A stretch of DNA of 61,560 bases, taken from NCBI GenBank assembly GCA_002730315.1, contig PBZW01000066.1, positions 1 through 61,560 of the forward strand, in the 5' to 3' direction. The position numbers were made by a program, and so were the translations under genes. Below the pieces are notes generated by a model. The model was not told the origin of the DNA and searched no databases. It saw only the letters and a program-made list of their open reading frames with translations. The DNA comes from Fidelibacterota bacterium (GTDB taxonomy: Bacteria > Fidelibacterota > Marinisomatia > Marinisomatales > TCS55). Shown piece after piece: positions 9,938 to 19,634 of this stretch (its first letter is position 1; every line of letters begins with the position of its first letter).

Positions 9938-12900
9938 TTACCAGTCAGTGCCTAAAGAAAAATAGTATTGTGGTTTGGAATAACCGGTATCATTGATATC
10001 CCAGGCAGAATCAATCCGCAGCAAGAAATACCCCAGGTTGATTTTCATACCCCACCCGAAACCGGCGACAGTATTATTGTTGAAATCAGCACCATCATCC
10101 CAAGCTGTACCAATATCCAGAAACAGGTGTGTACCCAGGTTGCTCAACATGAATTTGTCAGGAACACCCATGGCCAATAAAAAGGGAAAGCGAAATTCAA
10201 AATTGGCTAAGGCTACATTCGAACCAACCCGTTCCATATAACGCCGGCCCCTGACCGGCATGACAAATTCAGAAAAGAACACATCTTCAAGGTCATTATC
10301 ACCGTCAGTCATCGTAGAGTCGCTGAAACGGCTATTATCATCTACACCGTCTGTTTCACCAGTACCAAGTATCCAATTCTGCAAACCGCCCAAATAGAAC
10401 TTTTGTTTATTTTTACCCTGGCTTGTCCCTAAGGTTAACCGCCCGGCTAAACTGGAGTAACGGCCAATTTTGAAATATTTCCGCAAGTCTATTTTTAACG
10501 TTTTGAAGTCCAGTTTTTTACTCCCCCAACCGGGACTGACTACTAAGGTCGTATTCTGCCTAAATCCATCTATGGGTCCAGTAAAACCATAAATGGTATT
10601 ATCATACACCCAACTGGTGATGGGTAAAACAACAGAAAAATCATCATTGTTTATTTCCTCGAATTCATAATAATTGACTTGCTGCCATTCACTAAAGGAA
10701 AAATAATGATAGGACAATCCGCCTTCGATGCGCATAAAACGACTGAATGGGTGGGAAAGGTAGCCCATAATACCAAAATTTCTTAATAAGCCGCGGTGCT
10801 GAAAGCCATAAATATCATAACCCAGAAAATATTCATTCGCCGTATGGGAGATGGAAAAATAATAATCCGTAGGCCGTGTCAGGTACGCATAGCTGAAAAA
10901 ATAATCACTACGTTTTAAATCTATCACCATTTCCGTACCAAAATAGATCTGGTGGTCACCGAGCATATCGCTGAACGCAAACATGGTCATCCCCTGGGCG
11001 CCGAAAACATTATTAAAAGATGCATAGCCGTTAACCAAGTCCAGGGAAAATCGTGTTTTGTAGACTTTGGGTATATAGCCGTTGTCAGAAATATCTGTTG
11101 TATCACTGGTAAACTCTTCTGCAGCATCCGGTGCTGTTTCCATAGACTGGTTAAAATGATCATATTCCCTGGCAAAAATCCAATCCCTATAATCCCTGCC
11201 GGATGTCCGGCCGGAAGTCCATTCACCACGTTTATGCCGCCGTAAATCGGTCAAATCTTCTGTTATTTCATCCTGTTTTATTACATAGCGTGTTAATGGT
11301 GTAGCCATTTCATCTTTTTTCAACGGATGGCTCATGCTGTACACATCCCAACCCATATCGGCGTAACCGGCAAAAACCATATATTCATCATCTTCAGTCA
11401 GGCTCAACTGGAAAGCGCCAGTCAAAATATTGGTAATCGCAACAGGTTCAGAATCAAGTGAATGTCTGTAAATATTCCATACACCGCTGGCATCAGAAAC
11501 ATAAAATAACGTGTTAGTTTGTGTATGGGACCAAACGGGATAATCCTCATTGTGGTCTGTAGCCGTCAAACGCGTAATATTCCCTGTAGCAACATCGATG
11601 GAATAAAGGTCTTTTTGTGCAAAGGAAAGTTCATTGAAATTTTTGGTGTTACGTTGGCCTTTCACGTCATCATTACGATCAGAAACAAATACCAGTTTTG
11701 TGCCATCATTATTCCACGACGGTTCTGAATCAGAATACAAATCGCTTGTCAAAGAAGTGAGTTGTTTCGTATCCAATTCATACTTATACACATCACTGGT
11801 ACCATTTTTTGTACCAATAAATGCCAATTGCTTGCCATCGGGGCTCCATGAAGCAGTGAAAATACCATCCAGGTCAAATGTCAATTTTTCTTTCTTTTTT
11901 GACTTAACATCGATCAAATAGAGCGCATCTGCTTTTCCGGCCTTGGCAGCGATGACAATCCGCTTGCTGTCCGGTGACCAGGATATACCGGGCTGGAGTA
12001 ATTTTAATTCTTCAAAATCCACGGACCTGTTACCCTTTACCAGCCGCTCGATTTCCTCGCCATCAATGGCATCCAAAAGATAAATATCAAAATACCCGGA
12101 CCGGTCTGACAAGACCGCTATTTTACTGCCGTCGGGGGATACGGCCGGGGAAATATTGTAATAATTTTTCGCTTCTTTATGATCGGTCAAACGCTTGGCA
12201 ATATCTTCAATTTCATCCCGACCAGCCACATCCGGCCAATACTCCTTTTTCAAGTATTTGTGCCACTTTTTGGTAAGGTCTTTATAATCCATTCCCAAGG
12301 CACGTTCAAAGCCCTTTTCAGCATTCTGGATCATTTTCATGGCATTGATTATTTCACCAATTTTTTCACGGCCGTACTTTTCAGCAATGAACCGCCATAC
12401 TGATTGCCCGCCTTTATAGGCCATGTAGGATTCCAGTTCTTTAACCGTGGGCATTTTTTCATTGATGGATAAGTCGCGCATGGTCATGTCCGCTTTGGTA
12501 TCCCAGTTCATAGAAAGATATTCTGACAGGCCTTCATTCACCCATAGCGGTATCCTCAACTTCACCCTACCGGCAATTATGCTTTGGATACTGCCGTCGT
12601 AAATCATGTCATTCAAAAGTGCATGAACCAGTTCGTGGTGGATGACGTGCCGGAATTGTTCATAATCCCCTTCAAAAGGCAGGACAACACGGTTCTTGAA
12701 TAATTCTGTTACTCCACCAATACCTTCCTGCATGAACTGCCAGATTACGTTGGTCTGCTGGAAATCGTTATGGGAATGATAGAGAATTATGGATACTCTT
12801 TTTTTCAATGTCCATCTCAGATGCTTGGATATTTGTTCGTGGGCGTCTTCGGCAACTCCCGCTGTGAATTCAGCTAATTGGGTGTCGTCACCATAAAAAT

Positions 12901-13027
12901 AAATGTCAAAATTCGGGGAGGAAATCAGGGACCAATCGAATTCCTTATACTGCACTTTATTTTGCCCAAAAGACTGGGCCAGCAATCCTTCGGCTAAAAG
13001 AAAAACAATGATAATTATTTTACGCAT
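9938..13027 (-). CDS. Secreted peptidase-MA-like / TolB-type beta-propeller / outer-membrane beta-barrel fusion protein
   Basis: Signal peptide; HEXXH in VIHHELVHALLND with downstream LWVNEGLSEYLS; PD40-like repeats (SPAVSPDGSKIAVLSDRSG, SWSPDGKQLAFIG); C-terminal Omp85/D15-like barrel ending YYFSLGTDW. Confidence 0.82.
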   Translation of the reverse strand: MRKIIIIVFLLAEGLLAQSFGQNKVQYKEFDWSLISSPNFDIYFYGDDTQLAEFTAGVAEDAHEQISKHLRWTLKKRVSIILYHSHNDFQQTNVIWQFMQEGIGGVTELFKNRVVLPFEGDYEQFRHVIHHELVHALLNDMIYDGSIQSIIAGRVKLRIPLWVNEGLSEYLSMNWDTKADMTMRDLSINEKMPTVKELESYMAYKGGQSVWRFIAEKYGREKIGEIINAMKMIQNAEKGFERALGMDYKDLTKKWHKYLKKEYWPDVAGRDEIEDIAKRLTDHKEAKNYYNISPAVSPDGSKIAVLSDRSGYFDIYLLDAIDGEEIERLVKGNRSVDFEELKLLQPGISWSPDSKRIVIAAKAGKADALYLIDVKSKKKEKLTFDLDGIFTASWSPDGKQLAFIGTKNGTSDVYKYELDTKQLTSLTSDLYSDSEPSWNNDGTKLVFVSDRNDDVKGQRNTKNFNELSFAQKDLYSIDVATGNITRLTATDHNEDYPVWSHTQTNTLFYVSDASGVWNIYRHSLDSEPVAITNILTGAFQLSLTEDDEYMVFAGYADMGWDVYSMSHPLKKDEMATPLTRYVIKQDEITEDLTDLRRHKRGEWTSGRTSGRDYRDWIFAREYDHFNQSMETAPDAAEEFTSDTTDISDNGYIPKVYKTRFSLDLVNGYASFNNVFGAQGMTMFAFSDMLGDHQIYFGTEMVIDLKRSDYFFSYAYLTRPTDYYFSISHTANEYFLGYDIYGFQHRGLLRNFGIMGYLSHPFSRFMRIEGGLSYHYFSFSEWQQVNYYEFEEINNDDFSVVLPITSWVYDNTIYGFTGPIDGFRQNTTLVVSPGWGSKKLDFKTLKIDLRKYFKIGRYSSLAGRLTLGTSQGKNKQKFYLGGLQNWILGTGETDGVDDNSRFSDSTMTDGDNDLEDVFFSEFVMPVRGRRYMERVGSNVALANFEFRFPFLLAMGVPDKFMLSNLGTHLFLDIGTAWDDGADFNNNTVAGFGWGMKINLGYFLLRIDSAWDINDTGYSKPQYYFSLGTDW

Positions 13028-13191
13028 ATATTAAAGTTACGTCATAACCTTTGTTGAGTTCCAGAAAGTAAACTTGCCTGAAACTATGGCTGTTTTACTC
13101 ATAAGTCAATGATTGGACTGTACAATGTTCATTTAGTTAAAGGTTGACAATTCCTTTGCCTGTACATCTACGAAAAAGTAAGTTACTGCTT

Positions 13192-13932
13192 ATGCAATTG
13201 CCCGTCTATTTTATTTCCGATATTCATTTAATGCTCCAGCAAGACGAGTACGAAAAAAAACGCCAGGAAAAACTGTTTCGTTTAATGGATTATGTCGCCC
13301 AGTCCGGGGGTACCTTATTTATCGTCGGTGACTTGTTTGATTTTTATTTCGAATACAAGCATGTTATACCAAAAGTATATTTTCCTCTTTACCAGCAAAT
13401 GTATAGTTTAAAAAACAAGGGTGTCGAAATATATTTTGTCACCGGCAACCATGACCATTGGACTTTGGATTTTATGGGACAGACACTCACCACAAAAGTA
13501 TATGATGATGATTTATCGATTGATATTCAAGGTAAGCGATTTTACATAACTCACGGTGATGGGATATTATCCTTGGACAGGGGGTATAGACTGTTAAAAG
13601 CTATTATCCGCAGCAAATTGTTTATCTGGCTATACCGTGCGCTGCACCCCGCAGTTGGTTATGGTATTGCCAATGCCATTTCCAAAAGAGGCCGCCATGA
13701 TGAACATCCACAAGAGTACAACGAAAAGGTGCTCAATGAATTAAAGGTGTTTACAGAAACGGTTGTTGCGGACGGGCATGATTATGTCATTACAGGACAC
13801 TACCACCAGGCAACCGTGGAAAATGTGAATGGTGGGAAGCTGGTTGTTCTGGGCGATTGGCTGCAGTATTTTTCATACGCTGTTTTTGATGGTAATGACA
13901 TCGAACTGAAATTTTGGAAAAATGATGCGTAG
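13192..13932 (+). CDS. lpxH: UDP-2,3-diacylglucosamine diphosphatase-like metallophosphoesterase
   Basis: YFISDIHL, IVGDLFDFYFEY, TGNHDHWTLDF, ITHGDG, ITGHYHQ; start likely MQLPVYFISDIHL within ORF 13144..13932. Confidence 0.8.
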   Translation: MQLPVYFISDIHLMLQQDEYEKKRQEKLFRLMDYVAQSGGTLFIVGDLFDFYFEYKHVIPKVYFPLYQQMYSLKNKGVEIYFVTGNHDHWTLDFMGQTLTTKVYDDDLSIDIQGKRFYITHGDGILSLDRGYRLLKAIIRSKLFIWLYRALHPAVGYGIANAISKRGRHDEHPQEYNEKVLNELKVFTETVVADGHDYVITGHYHQATVENVNGGKLVVLGDWLQYFSYAVFDGNDIELKFWKNDA

Positions 13933-15049
13933 ACTAATCATACTCACACTTATGGCCGCAACACTCTCATTCCAAAGTTGTGCAATGATCAAGGGCCTTT
14001 TCGGCAAAAAGAAAGAGAAAGTAGATGTAAACCTGGCTGAAGTGGAAAACCTGCGCCGGGAGTATCAGGATGGCCGTGTCCAAGCGCTGCAGGAATTGAT
14101 TGCCATGTACAATGATTCAAATTTACCCTTTGATGTGCGTATCGCTGCCGGGGATGTTTTGGCGGAAACGCAGCACCCTACTGCTTTGAATGCCATTGCT
14201 CAAGTTGTATCCGAAGCTGAAGCCCTGGATTTAACCTTCATGGAGGCATCCATTGAACTGTTGGCAGAATTTAGAAGTAATCCAGCTGCCGGGGATGCCA
14301 TGGTCCGGGCCATGCACACCATTGATGAAAAATCAAATAAACTGCACATGACCCTGGTACGCAACCTGAACAAAGTCCGTACGAAAGACCAAATTCTGGC
14401 CCTGTTGGAACTGTATGAAGTATCCAAAGCGAATGTTTCCCGGACTGATAAACTATTAACAGAAACGCTGGGTGCAATCGGTAGTAGTGAGGTCATCCCT
14501 ATTTTGGTTACTATTTCCAAGGATCAATATATAAATATCGCCGTTCGTAACCGTGCCCTGGAAATCCTTGGTAAAAAAGATCCCCACGAAGTTGCACCGG
14601 CGTTTGCGGAACTATTGGGAGATCCAAATACCAATACAGAGATCAGGGAATTTGCCATCAATACCATGGCCGGGGTGAAAGAAGAAAACCTGATTCTGGC
14701 CCTCATTGAAACCTATAATACAGGCAAGCGCCAGTATTTCAGCATGCTCAATACTTTGTTGGATGCTTTAGGCGAATTCGATGACCCCCAAGTATACAAA
14801 GCAACTGTAGATATAGCTCAAAATGATGAATTCCCCTTCCCGATAAGATCCAAAGCCATCCGTGCTTTAGCGCGTTTTGCCGATGACGCAACTGTAGCTA
14901 AAGTACTCCCGGTCCTTGCAAATGCGGATAACTATCCATTAAGACCGGCTATAATTGAGATGCTTAAAACTATGGGCAAAACAGATATGTTTGGTGAAGA
15001 TGTCCGACGCTTAGCTTTCCAGGCACAGCAGGAGGCTGTCAACCCATGA
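13922..15049 (+). CDS. HEAT-repeat-containing lipoprotein
   Basis: Lipobox-like N-terminus (LMAATLSFQSCAMIKG); repeated alpha-helical HEAT-like units. Confidence 0.75.
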   Translation: MMRRLIILTLMAATLSFQSCAMIKGLFGKKKEKVDVNLAEVENLRREYQDGRVQALQELIAMYNDSNLPFDVRIAAGDVLAETQHPTALNAIAQVVSEAEALDLTFMEASIELLAEFRSNPAAGDAMVRAMHTIDEKSNKLHMTLVRNLNKVRTKDQILALLELYEVSKANVSRTDKLLTETLGAIGSSEVIPILVTISKDQYINIAVRNRALEILGKKDPHEVAPAFAELLGDPNTNTEIREFAINTMAGVKEENLILALIETYNTGKRQYFSMLNTLLDALGEFDDPQVYKATVDIAQNDEFPFPIRSKAIRALARFADDATVAKVLPVLANADNYPLRPAIIEMLKTMGKTDMFGEDVRRLAFQAQQEAVNP

Positions 15050-15849
15050 AAAATTGTATTATTTTGTTATGCGTGTCACTTATCTTCGCCCAGGAAGTAG
15101 ATACTACATCAACAACTGTAGACATAGCAGCAACAGACACAATAACTTCTGATACGACAGCATTGGACACTACACTATTTCCCGACGTCATAATTGAAAA
15201 AGAGAAAGCTGCAAAACTGCCAGAAGGAGAACCATTTTTTGATTATAAGGACGACTTGGATATACTGCAGATTCAAATAGATTCGTTGAAACGTGTTCTA
15301 CGTGTCCTGGAGCGTAAAAGTGCAATTCCTCCTATCAATAAAGAATTATTGAACTTGATCAAGATGCCCGAACTCCAGCACCGCATCGAACTCACTAACG
15401 GGACGGTGGTTATGGGAGAAATCGTTGAAGAGACGGACTTAGAAGTAATTATTAAGACCAGCATTGGCCAATTATTCATTGACAAAGATAAAGTGGTGAA
15501 TATTGAAGAGGAATCATCTCCGGCACCAAAAATAGAACTCATGAGCGAGCCCTTTGTGAGCGTTTATCCGGACCGGGAAAAAATAACTGGTGTGGTAAAA
15601 AATGCCGGAAAGATTCGAGCGGATTTTGTGCGTATCATTGCTAAACTATGGACACCTGAAACAGAATTGGTTACTATTGATTCTGCCTTTGCTGCAGGCT
15701 CGGAGCAAGAATATAAAACCGGCGTCAGTACAGATACAGCCATTGAACCCGGTGCTACAGCCAGTTTTACACTTACCGTTCCGCTGGCTGAAGGATTACC
15801 TGCCGTTGAATACCGTACTTACGATATCCGCTGGATTCAAGCGGAATGA
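15046..15849 (+). CDS. Secreted hypothetical protein, possible FxLYD-like C-terminal domain
   Basis: Signal peptide, Thr/Asp-rich linker, SH3-like segment LTNGTVVMGEIVEETDLEVIIKTSIGQ, C-terminal ITGVVKNAGKIRADFVRIIAKLW...EPGATASFTLTVPL. Confidence 0.6.
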   Translation: MKNCIILLCVSLIFAQEVDTTSTTVDIAATDTITSDTTALDTTLFPDVIIEKEKAAKLPEGEPFFDYKDDLDILQIQIDSLKRVLRVLERKSAIPPINKELLNLIKMPELQHRIELTNGTVVMGEIVEETDLEVIIKTSIGQLFIDKDKVVNIEEESSPAPKIELMSEPFVSVYPDREKITGVVKNAGKIRADFVRIIAKLWTPETELVTIDSAFAAGSEQEYKTGVSTDTAIEPGATASFTLTVPLAEGLPAVEYRTYDIRWIQAE

Positions 15850-15850
15850 T

Positions 15851-16753
15851 CTATTTGATCAGTAAAACCTTTTCTGTCTGAACATTATTTCCACTTACCA
15901 GCTGTATAAAGTACACCCCGCTTGGTTGGGTCGATGCATTCCAAGTGACTTCATGCTCACCGCTCATCAGTTTACTGTTTACCAGCGTTTCCACCAACTG
16001 ACCGTTTATATCATAAATATGTAGAGACGTGACATACTGGGTCTCCAATGAGAATCGTATCGTTGTCGTGGGGTTGAATGGATTGGGATAGGCCGAGTAT
16101 AACATGATTTTTTCAGGGATCAGCGGTTCATCTTCCACCTCCACTTGCGGCAAAACAACGCCAGTCAATGCAATCGTACCATTGGAAATACTGATAATTC
16201 CAGGCGGAATTCCAGCTTGTAGCGCGCCCACATCAAAACTGCCGCTTAATGAATCAGGATATGTGATGTGATCAATCGAAACATTGCCGGTAATTCCCAG
16301 ATATGACTCATCTAAAATTATTGATAAAAGGGATCCCAGGAGGTCCTCAATAAATGTCGAATCGAAATCCAGAGAATCAGGAAGCAAGTCAGTGAATTGA
16401 CTGAAAAAGGAGGTGTCAACTTCCGGGAAAAAACCAAAAATGATATTGGGGTTCAACAGGTCATTGGGCGGTAGGGACCAATTGCCGGCTGCAAAGGATG
16501 GATTATCATCCTGCATATAAATGAAAAGTACAGACATTGTTGTGGTATCAATGGTCTGAATAGCAGATAATAATAAAGTTGAAGTTGAATCACCATCGAC
16601 AGACGCTGCGCTGGCACCGCCAAACGTGGAATCGCTCAAATCAGCTTGGAAAGTGCCATTTTCAGTTCCTGAATAATCAAAACTGATCGATCCTACATAG
16701 ATGCTTTGTCCGCAACAGAGTGATATGAGAAATATAAATAATTTTTGCATCAA
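15851..16753 (-). CDS. Secreted protein with T9SS type A-like C-terminal sorting domain
   Basis: C-terminus AYPNPFNPTTTIRFSLETQYVTSLHIYDINGQLVETLVNSKLMSGEHEVTWNASTQPSGVYFIQLVSGNNVQTEKVLLIK. Confidence 0.88.
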   Translation of the reverse strand: MMQKLFIFLISLCCGQSIYVGSISFDYSGTENGTFQADLSDSTFGGASAASVDGDSTSTLLLSAIQTIDTTTMSVLFIYMQDDNPSFAAGNWSLPPNDLLNPNIIFGFFPEVDTSFFSQFTDLLPDSLDFDSTFIEDLLGSLLSIILDESYLGITGNVSIDHITYPDSLSGSFDVGALQAGIPPGIISISNGTIALTGVVLPQVEVEDEPLIPEKIMLYSAYPNPFNPTTTIRFSLETQYVTSLHIYDINGQLVETLVNSKLMSGEHEVTWNASTQPSGVYFIQLVSGNNVQTEKVLLIK

Positions 16754-17661
16754 GAAGTCAAAGCGACCATGATGGCATTCTGGGCATGGAGGCGGTTCTC
16801 GGCCTGATCAAACACAATCGAATAATCCGCTTCCATGACTTCATCAGTCGTTTCCCGGCCACGTTCTGCTGGCAGGCAATGCATAAAAAGAGTTTCTTTT
16901 CCTGTGCGAGTTATCATGTCGTTATTAACCTGGAAATCGGCGAATAATTTTTCCCGTTCTTCCGCTTCTTCCTTTTGGCCCATGGAAGTCCATACGTCCG
17001 TATAAATAACATCCGCACCTTTTACACCACCAATGGGATCATGGGTAATGACAATTTCTGAGTTAGTATTTTCTTGAGCTAATTTGACCGTGTCTTCATC
17101 GGGTGAAAATCCTTCTGGGCAAACACAGGTGAATTTCATGGGCAGGCGCAAAGTTAACTGCAACCAGGAGTGAACTACATTATTCCCGTCTCCAACATAA
17201 CAAACATGGAGGTTATCTAATGAATCTCGATGCTCATTTATTGTTAATATATCTGCCATAACTTGGCAAGGGTGATTATAATCGGTAAGGCCATTGACAA
17301 CTGGGGAATCAGAATGTTTTGCCAGTTCAATAATATGCGCATGATCGAACAATCTGGCCATGATCATATCATTGTAGCGACTCACAACCCGGGCAATATC
17401 TTTGATGGCTTCCCGCTTGCCAATGCCAATATCGTTGGGGCCAAGAAACAACGCATGCCCACCCATCCATGTAAAGCCGGTCTCAAAGGATATACGTGTA
17501 CGTGCCGAAGGCTTGGCAAAAATCATCGCCAATGATTTATTATGGAAATGTTTGAAATCTTCTTTATTCTGGAATTTAGTTTTCAAGTCCTTGGCCAGTG
17601 AAATGAGCTCATGGATCTCTTCCAGGGACAGATCCTTGATATGTAAAAAATGTTTATCCAT
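16750..17661 (-). CDS. argF: Ornithine carbamoyltransferase-type transcarbamylase
   Basis: KPSARTRISFETGF, DYNHPCQVMADILTI, FMHCLPAERGRETTDEV. Confidence 0.92.
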   Translation of the reverse strand: MDKHFLHIKDLSLEEIHELISLAKDLKTKFQNKEDFKHFHNKSLAMIFAKPSARTRISFETGFTWMGGHALFLGPNDIGIGKREAIKDIARVVSRYNDMIMARLFDHAHIIELAKHSDSPVVNGLTDYNHPCQVMADILTINEHRDSLDNLHVCYVGDGNNVVHSWLQLTLRLPMKFTCVCPEGFSPDEDTVKLAQENTNSEIVITHDPIGGVKGADVIYTDVWTSMGQKEEAEEREKLFADFQVNNDMITRTGKETLFMHCLPAERGRETTDEVMEADYSIVFDQAENRLHAQNAIMVALTS

Positions 17662-17676
17662 ACGCTAAAATTCTAC

Positions 17677-17728
17677 TTACCCCTCCTTTAATTCCTCCCC
17701 ATATGGGGAGGAAAACAAGGTGTGGTAA
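17677..17728. repeat. Intergenic palindromic REP-like element with perfect 22-nt core TTCCTCCCCATATGGGGAGGAA
   Basis: Perfect palindrome 17692-17713; flanking arms TTACCCCTCCTT / AAGGTGTGGTAA are complementary at 10 of 12 positions. Confidence 0.8.
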
Positions 17729-17745
17729 TTAATATATTAAGGTTA

Positions 17746-18591
17746 TTATTCGTTTAATGTTTTGAAGAGTTTTGAATCTGCCGGCAGGACCAATGTGGTT
17801 TTACCGTCAATGATCTTTTTATAGGCTTCCAGCGTGCGCATGAATTCATAAAAGTCGGTATCTTTGCTGAATGCATTGGCGTAGATCTCCAAAGCACGAG
17901 CTTCCCCAATACCCCGGATTTCTTCTGCTTCTTTATAAGCATTAGCTAAAATGATGGTCTTATCCTTTTCTGTCGACGCGCGAATCTTCTGGGCTTCTTC
18001 TTCCCCTTCAGAACGAAATTTATTGGCCTGGCGCTTCCGTTCAGCATCCATGCGCGCATAAATGGATTCCTCATTCTCCCTGGGAAGATCTACGCGTTTG
18101 ATGCGGACATCAATGACTTCAATGCCATATTGAGTAGTGGCTTCATCGCTGGCCTTGGTAACCACTTCCATGATCTCTTCCCTAGTTTCGGTGATGATCT
18201 CGGACATATTATGTGTACCCAATTCTCTACGCAGTTCAGAATAAACAATATCATCCAAGCGTGTAACTGCTGTGGGAATAGCCTGCACTGTCTGTAAAAA
18301 GACCAAGGGGTCAATGATCTTCCAGCGTACATAATTATCCACGATAAGTGTTTTCTTATCTTTGCTCAACACTTCTTCGGGAGCAACGTCATACTCTAAC
18401 AATCGATCATCGAAGGTAACGGCATTTTGGAATGGAACCGGCAGTTTGAAATGGAGCCCCGGTTCCTGGAGGGTACGTACTGGTTTACCCAATTGCAGTA
18501 TAACCACCTGCTGGCGTTCATCTACTGTAAATACCGTAGTGAAGAAAACAATGAGGGCTATAACAGCAATAACTAATAATAATTTTTTCAT
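17746..18591 (-). CDS. hflC: Membrane protease modulator HflC
   Basis: SPFH/band-7 family: VDERQQVVILQLGKPVRTLQEPGLHFKLPVPFQNAVTFDDRLLEYD; next to hflK. Confidence 0.94.
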   Translation of the reverse strand: MKKLLLVIAVIALIVFFTTVFTVDERQQVVILQLGKPVRTLQEPGLHFKLPVPFQNAVTFDDRLLEYDVAPEEVLSKDKKTLIVDNYVRWKIIDPLVFLQTVQAIPTAVTRLDDIVYSELRRELGTHNMSEIITETREEIMEVVTKASDEATTQYGIEVIDVRIKRVDLPRENEESIYARMDAERKRQANKFRSEGEEEAQKIRASTEKDKTIILANAYKEAEEIRGIGEARALEIYANAFSKDTDFYEFMRTLEAYKKIIDGKTTLVLPADSKLFKTLNE

Positions 18592-19547
18592 TGTTTACCC
18601 CCTTGCGCATTCAGGTTGAGGAGATTGAGCAAATTACCGCCGTCACCTTCTGGAACGATATATTTTTCAATATTAGGTAAAATTTCTTCCATAGTTTCCA
18701 GGTACATTCGTTTACGGGTCACATCTTTTGCTTTCTTATATTCAACCAGCATGGCATTGAACTTGGCTACATCACCTTCGGCACGTTTGATGCGCGCTTC
18801 CTTGAATCCTTCCGCTTCCCGGATCATAGCCTGGGCTTCACCGCGGGCTTTGGGTATCACATCGTTGCGATACCCTTCCGCCTGGTTGATCATGCGATTT
18901 TTGTCCTCTTTCGCAGACGCCACATCTTTAAAGGCAGCGACTACCTGTTTCGGCGGGGACACATCTTGGAGTTGGACCGCTACCACAAAGATTCCTGTTT
19001 CATATTTATCCAAGATTGCTTGTAAAAGCTCTTTTGACTCTTCCTGGATTTGGAATTTACCTGCTGTCAGCGCTTCATCAATTTTATGCTGACCGATGAT
19101 GGTTCTTAGGGTCGCTTCGGCAGCCTCGCGCACGGTGAGTTCCGGTTTAACAAAATTGAATGAATAAGCTACGGGATCCTTGATCTTATACTGCACAATC
19201 AATTCCGCATCGACAATATTCTCATCCCCGGTAAGCATGAGGCTTTCTTTTTCAACTGTACGGTATTGATTTTTTTCCATGGACCTGAACCCGATCTCGA
19301 TGCGTTTCACTTCAGTGACTTTAGGTGTTTGTACCGTTTCAACTGGAAAGGGTAAATGATAGTTCAACCCCGATTGAGCAACGCGTGTGTGCTTGCCAAA
19401 GGTTTGCACTACGCCCACTTCATCGGGCCCGACGACATACACACCGGTCAGTAGCCATAGGACCAGGCCAATGCCGATCATTGGCAAAATACCGATATCC
19501 GGTACACTGACCTCCCTATCGCCGATTATAATTCGTTTTGGTGACAT
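18588..19547 (-). CDS. hflK: Membrane protease modulator HflK
   Basis: SPFH family: VGPDEVGVVQTFGKHTRVAQSGLNYHLPFPVETVQTPKV; tandem with hflC. Confidence 0.94.
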   Translation of the reverse strand: MSPKRIIIGDREVSVPDIGILPMIGIGLVLWLLTGVYVVGPDEVGVVQTFGKHTRVAQSGLNYHLPFPVETVQTPKVTEVKRIEIGFRSMEKNQYRTVEKESLMLTGDENIVDAELIVQYKIKDPVAYSFNFVKPELTVREAAEATLRTIIGQHKIDEALTAGKFQIQEESKELLQAILDKYETGIFVVAVQLQDVSPPKQVVAAFKDVASAKEDKNRMINQAEGYRNDVIPKARGEAQAMIREAEGFKEARIKRAEGDVAKFNAMLVEYKKAKDVTRKRMYLETMEEILPNIEKYIVPEGDGGNLLNLLNLNAQGGKQ

Positions 19548-19634
19548 TTTTTCTCCTTGAATTTACTATTTGACAAAATTTTTATTAAAACGTATGAGTC
19601 CTTAAAAATTACATTTTACGCCTTTAATCTCTTT

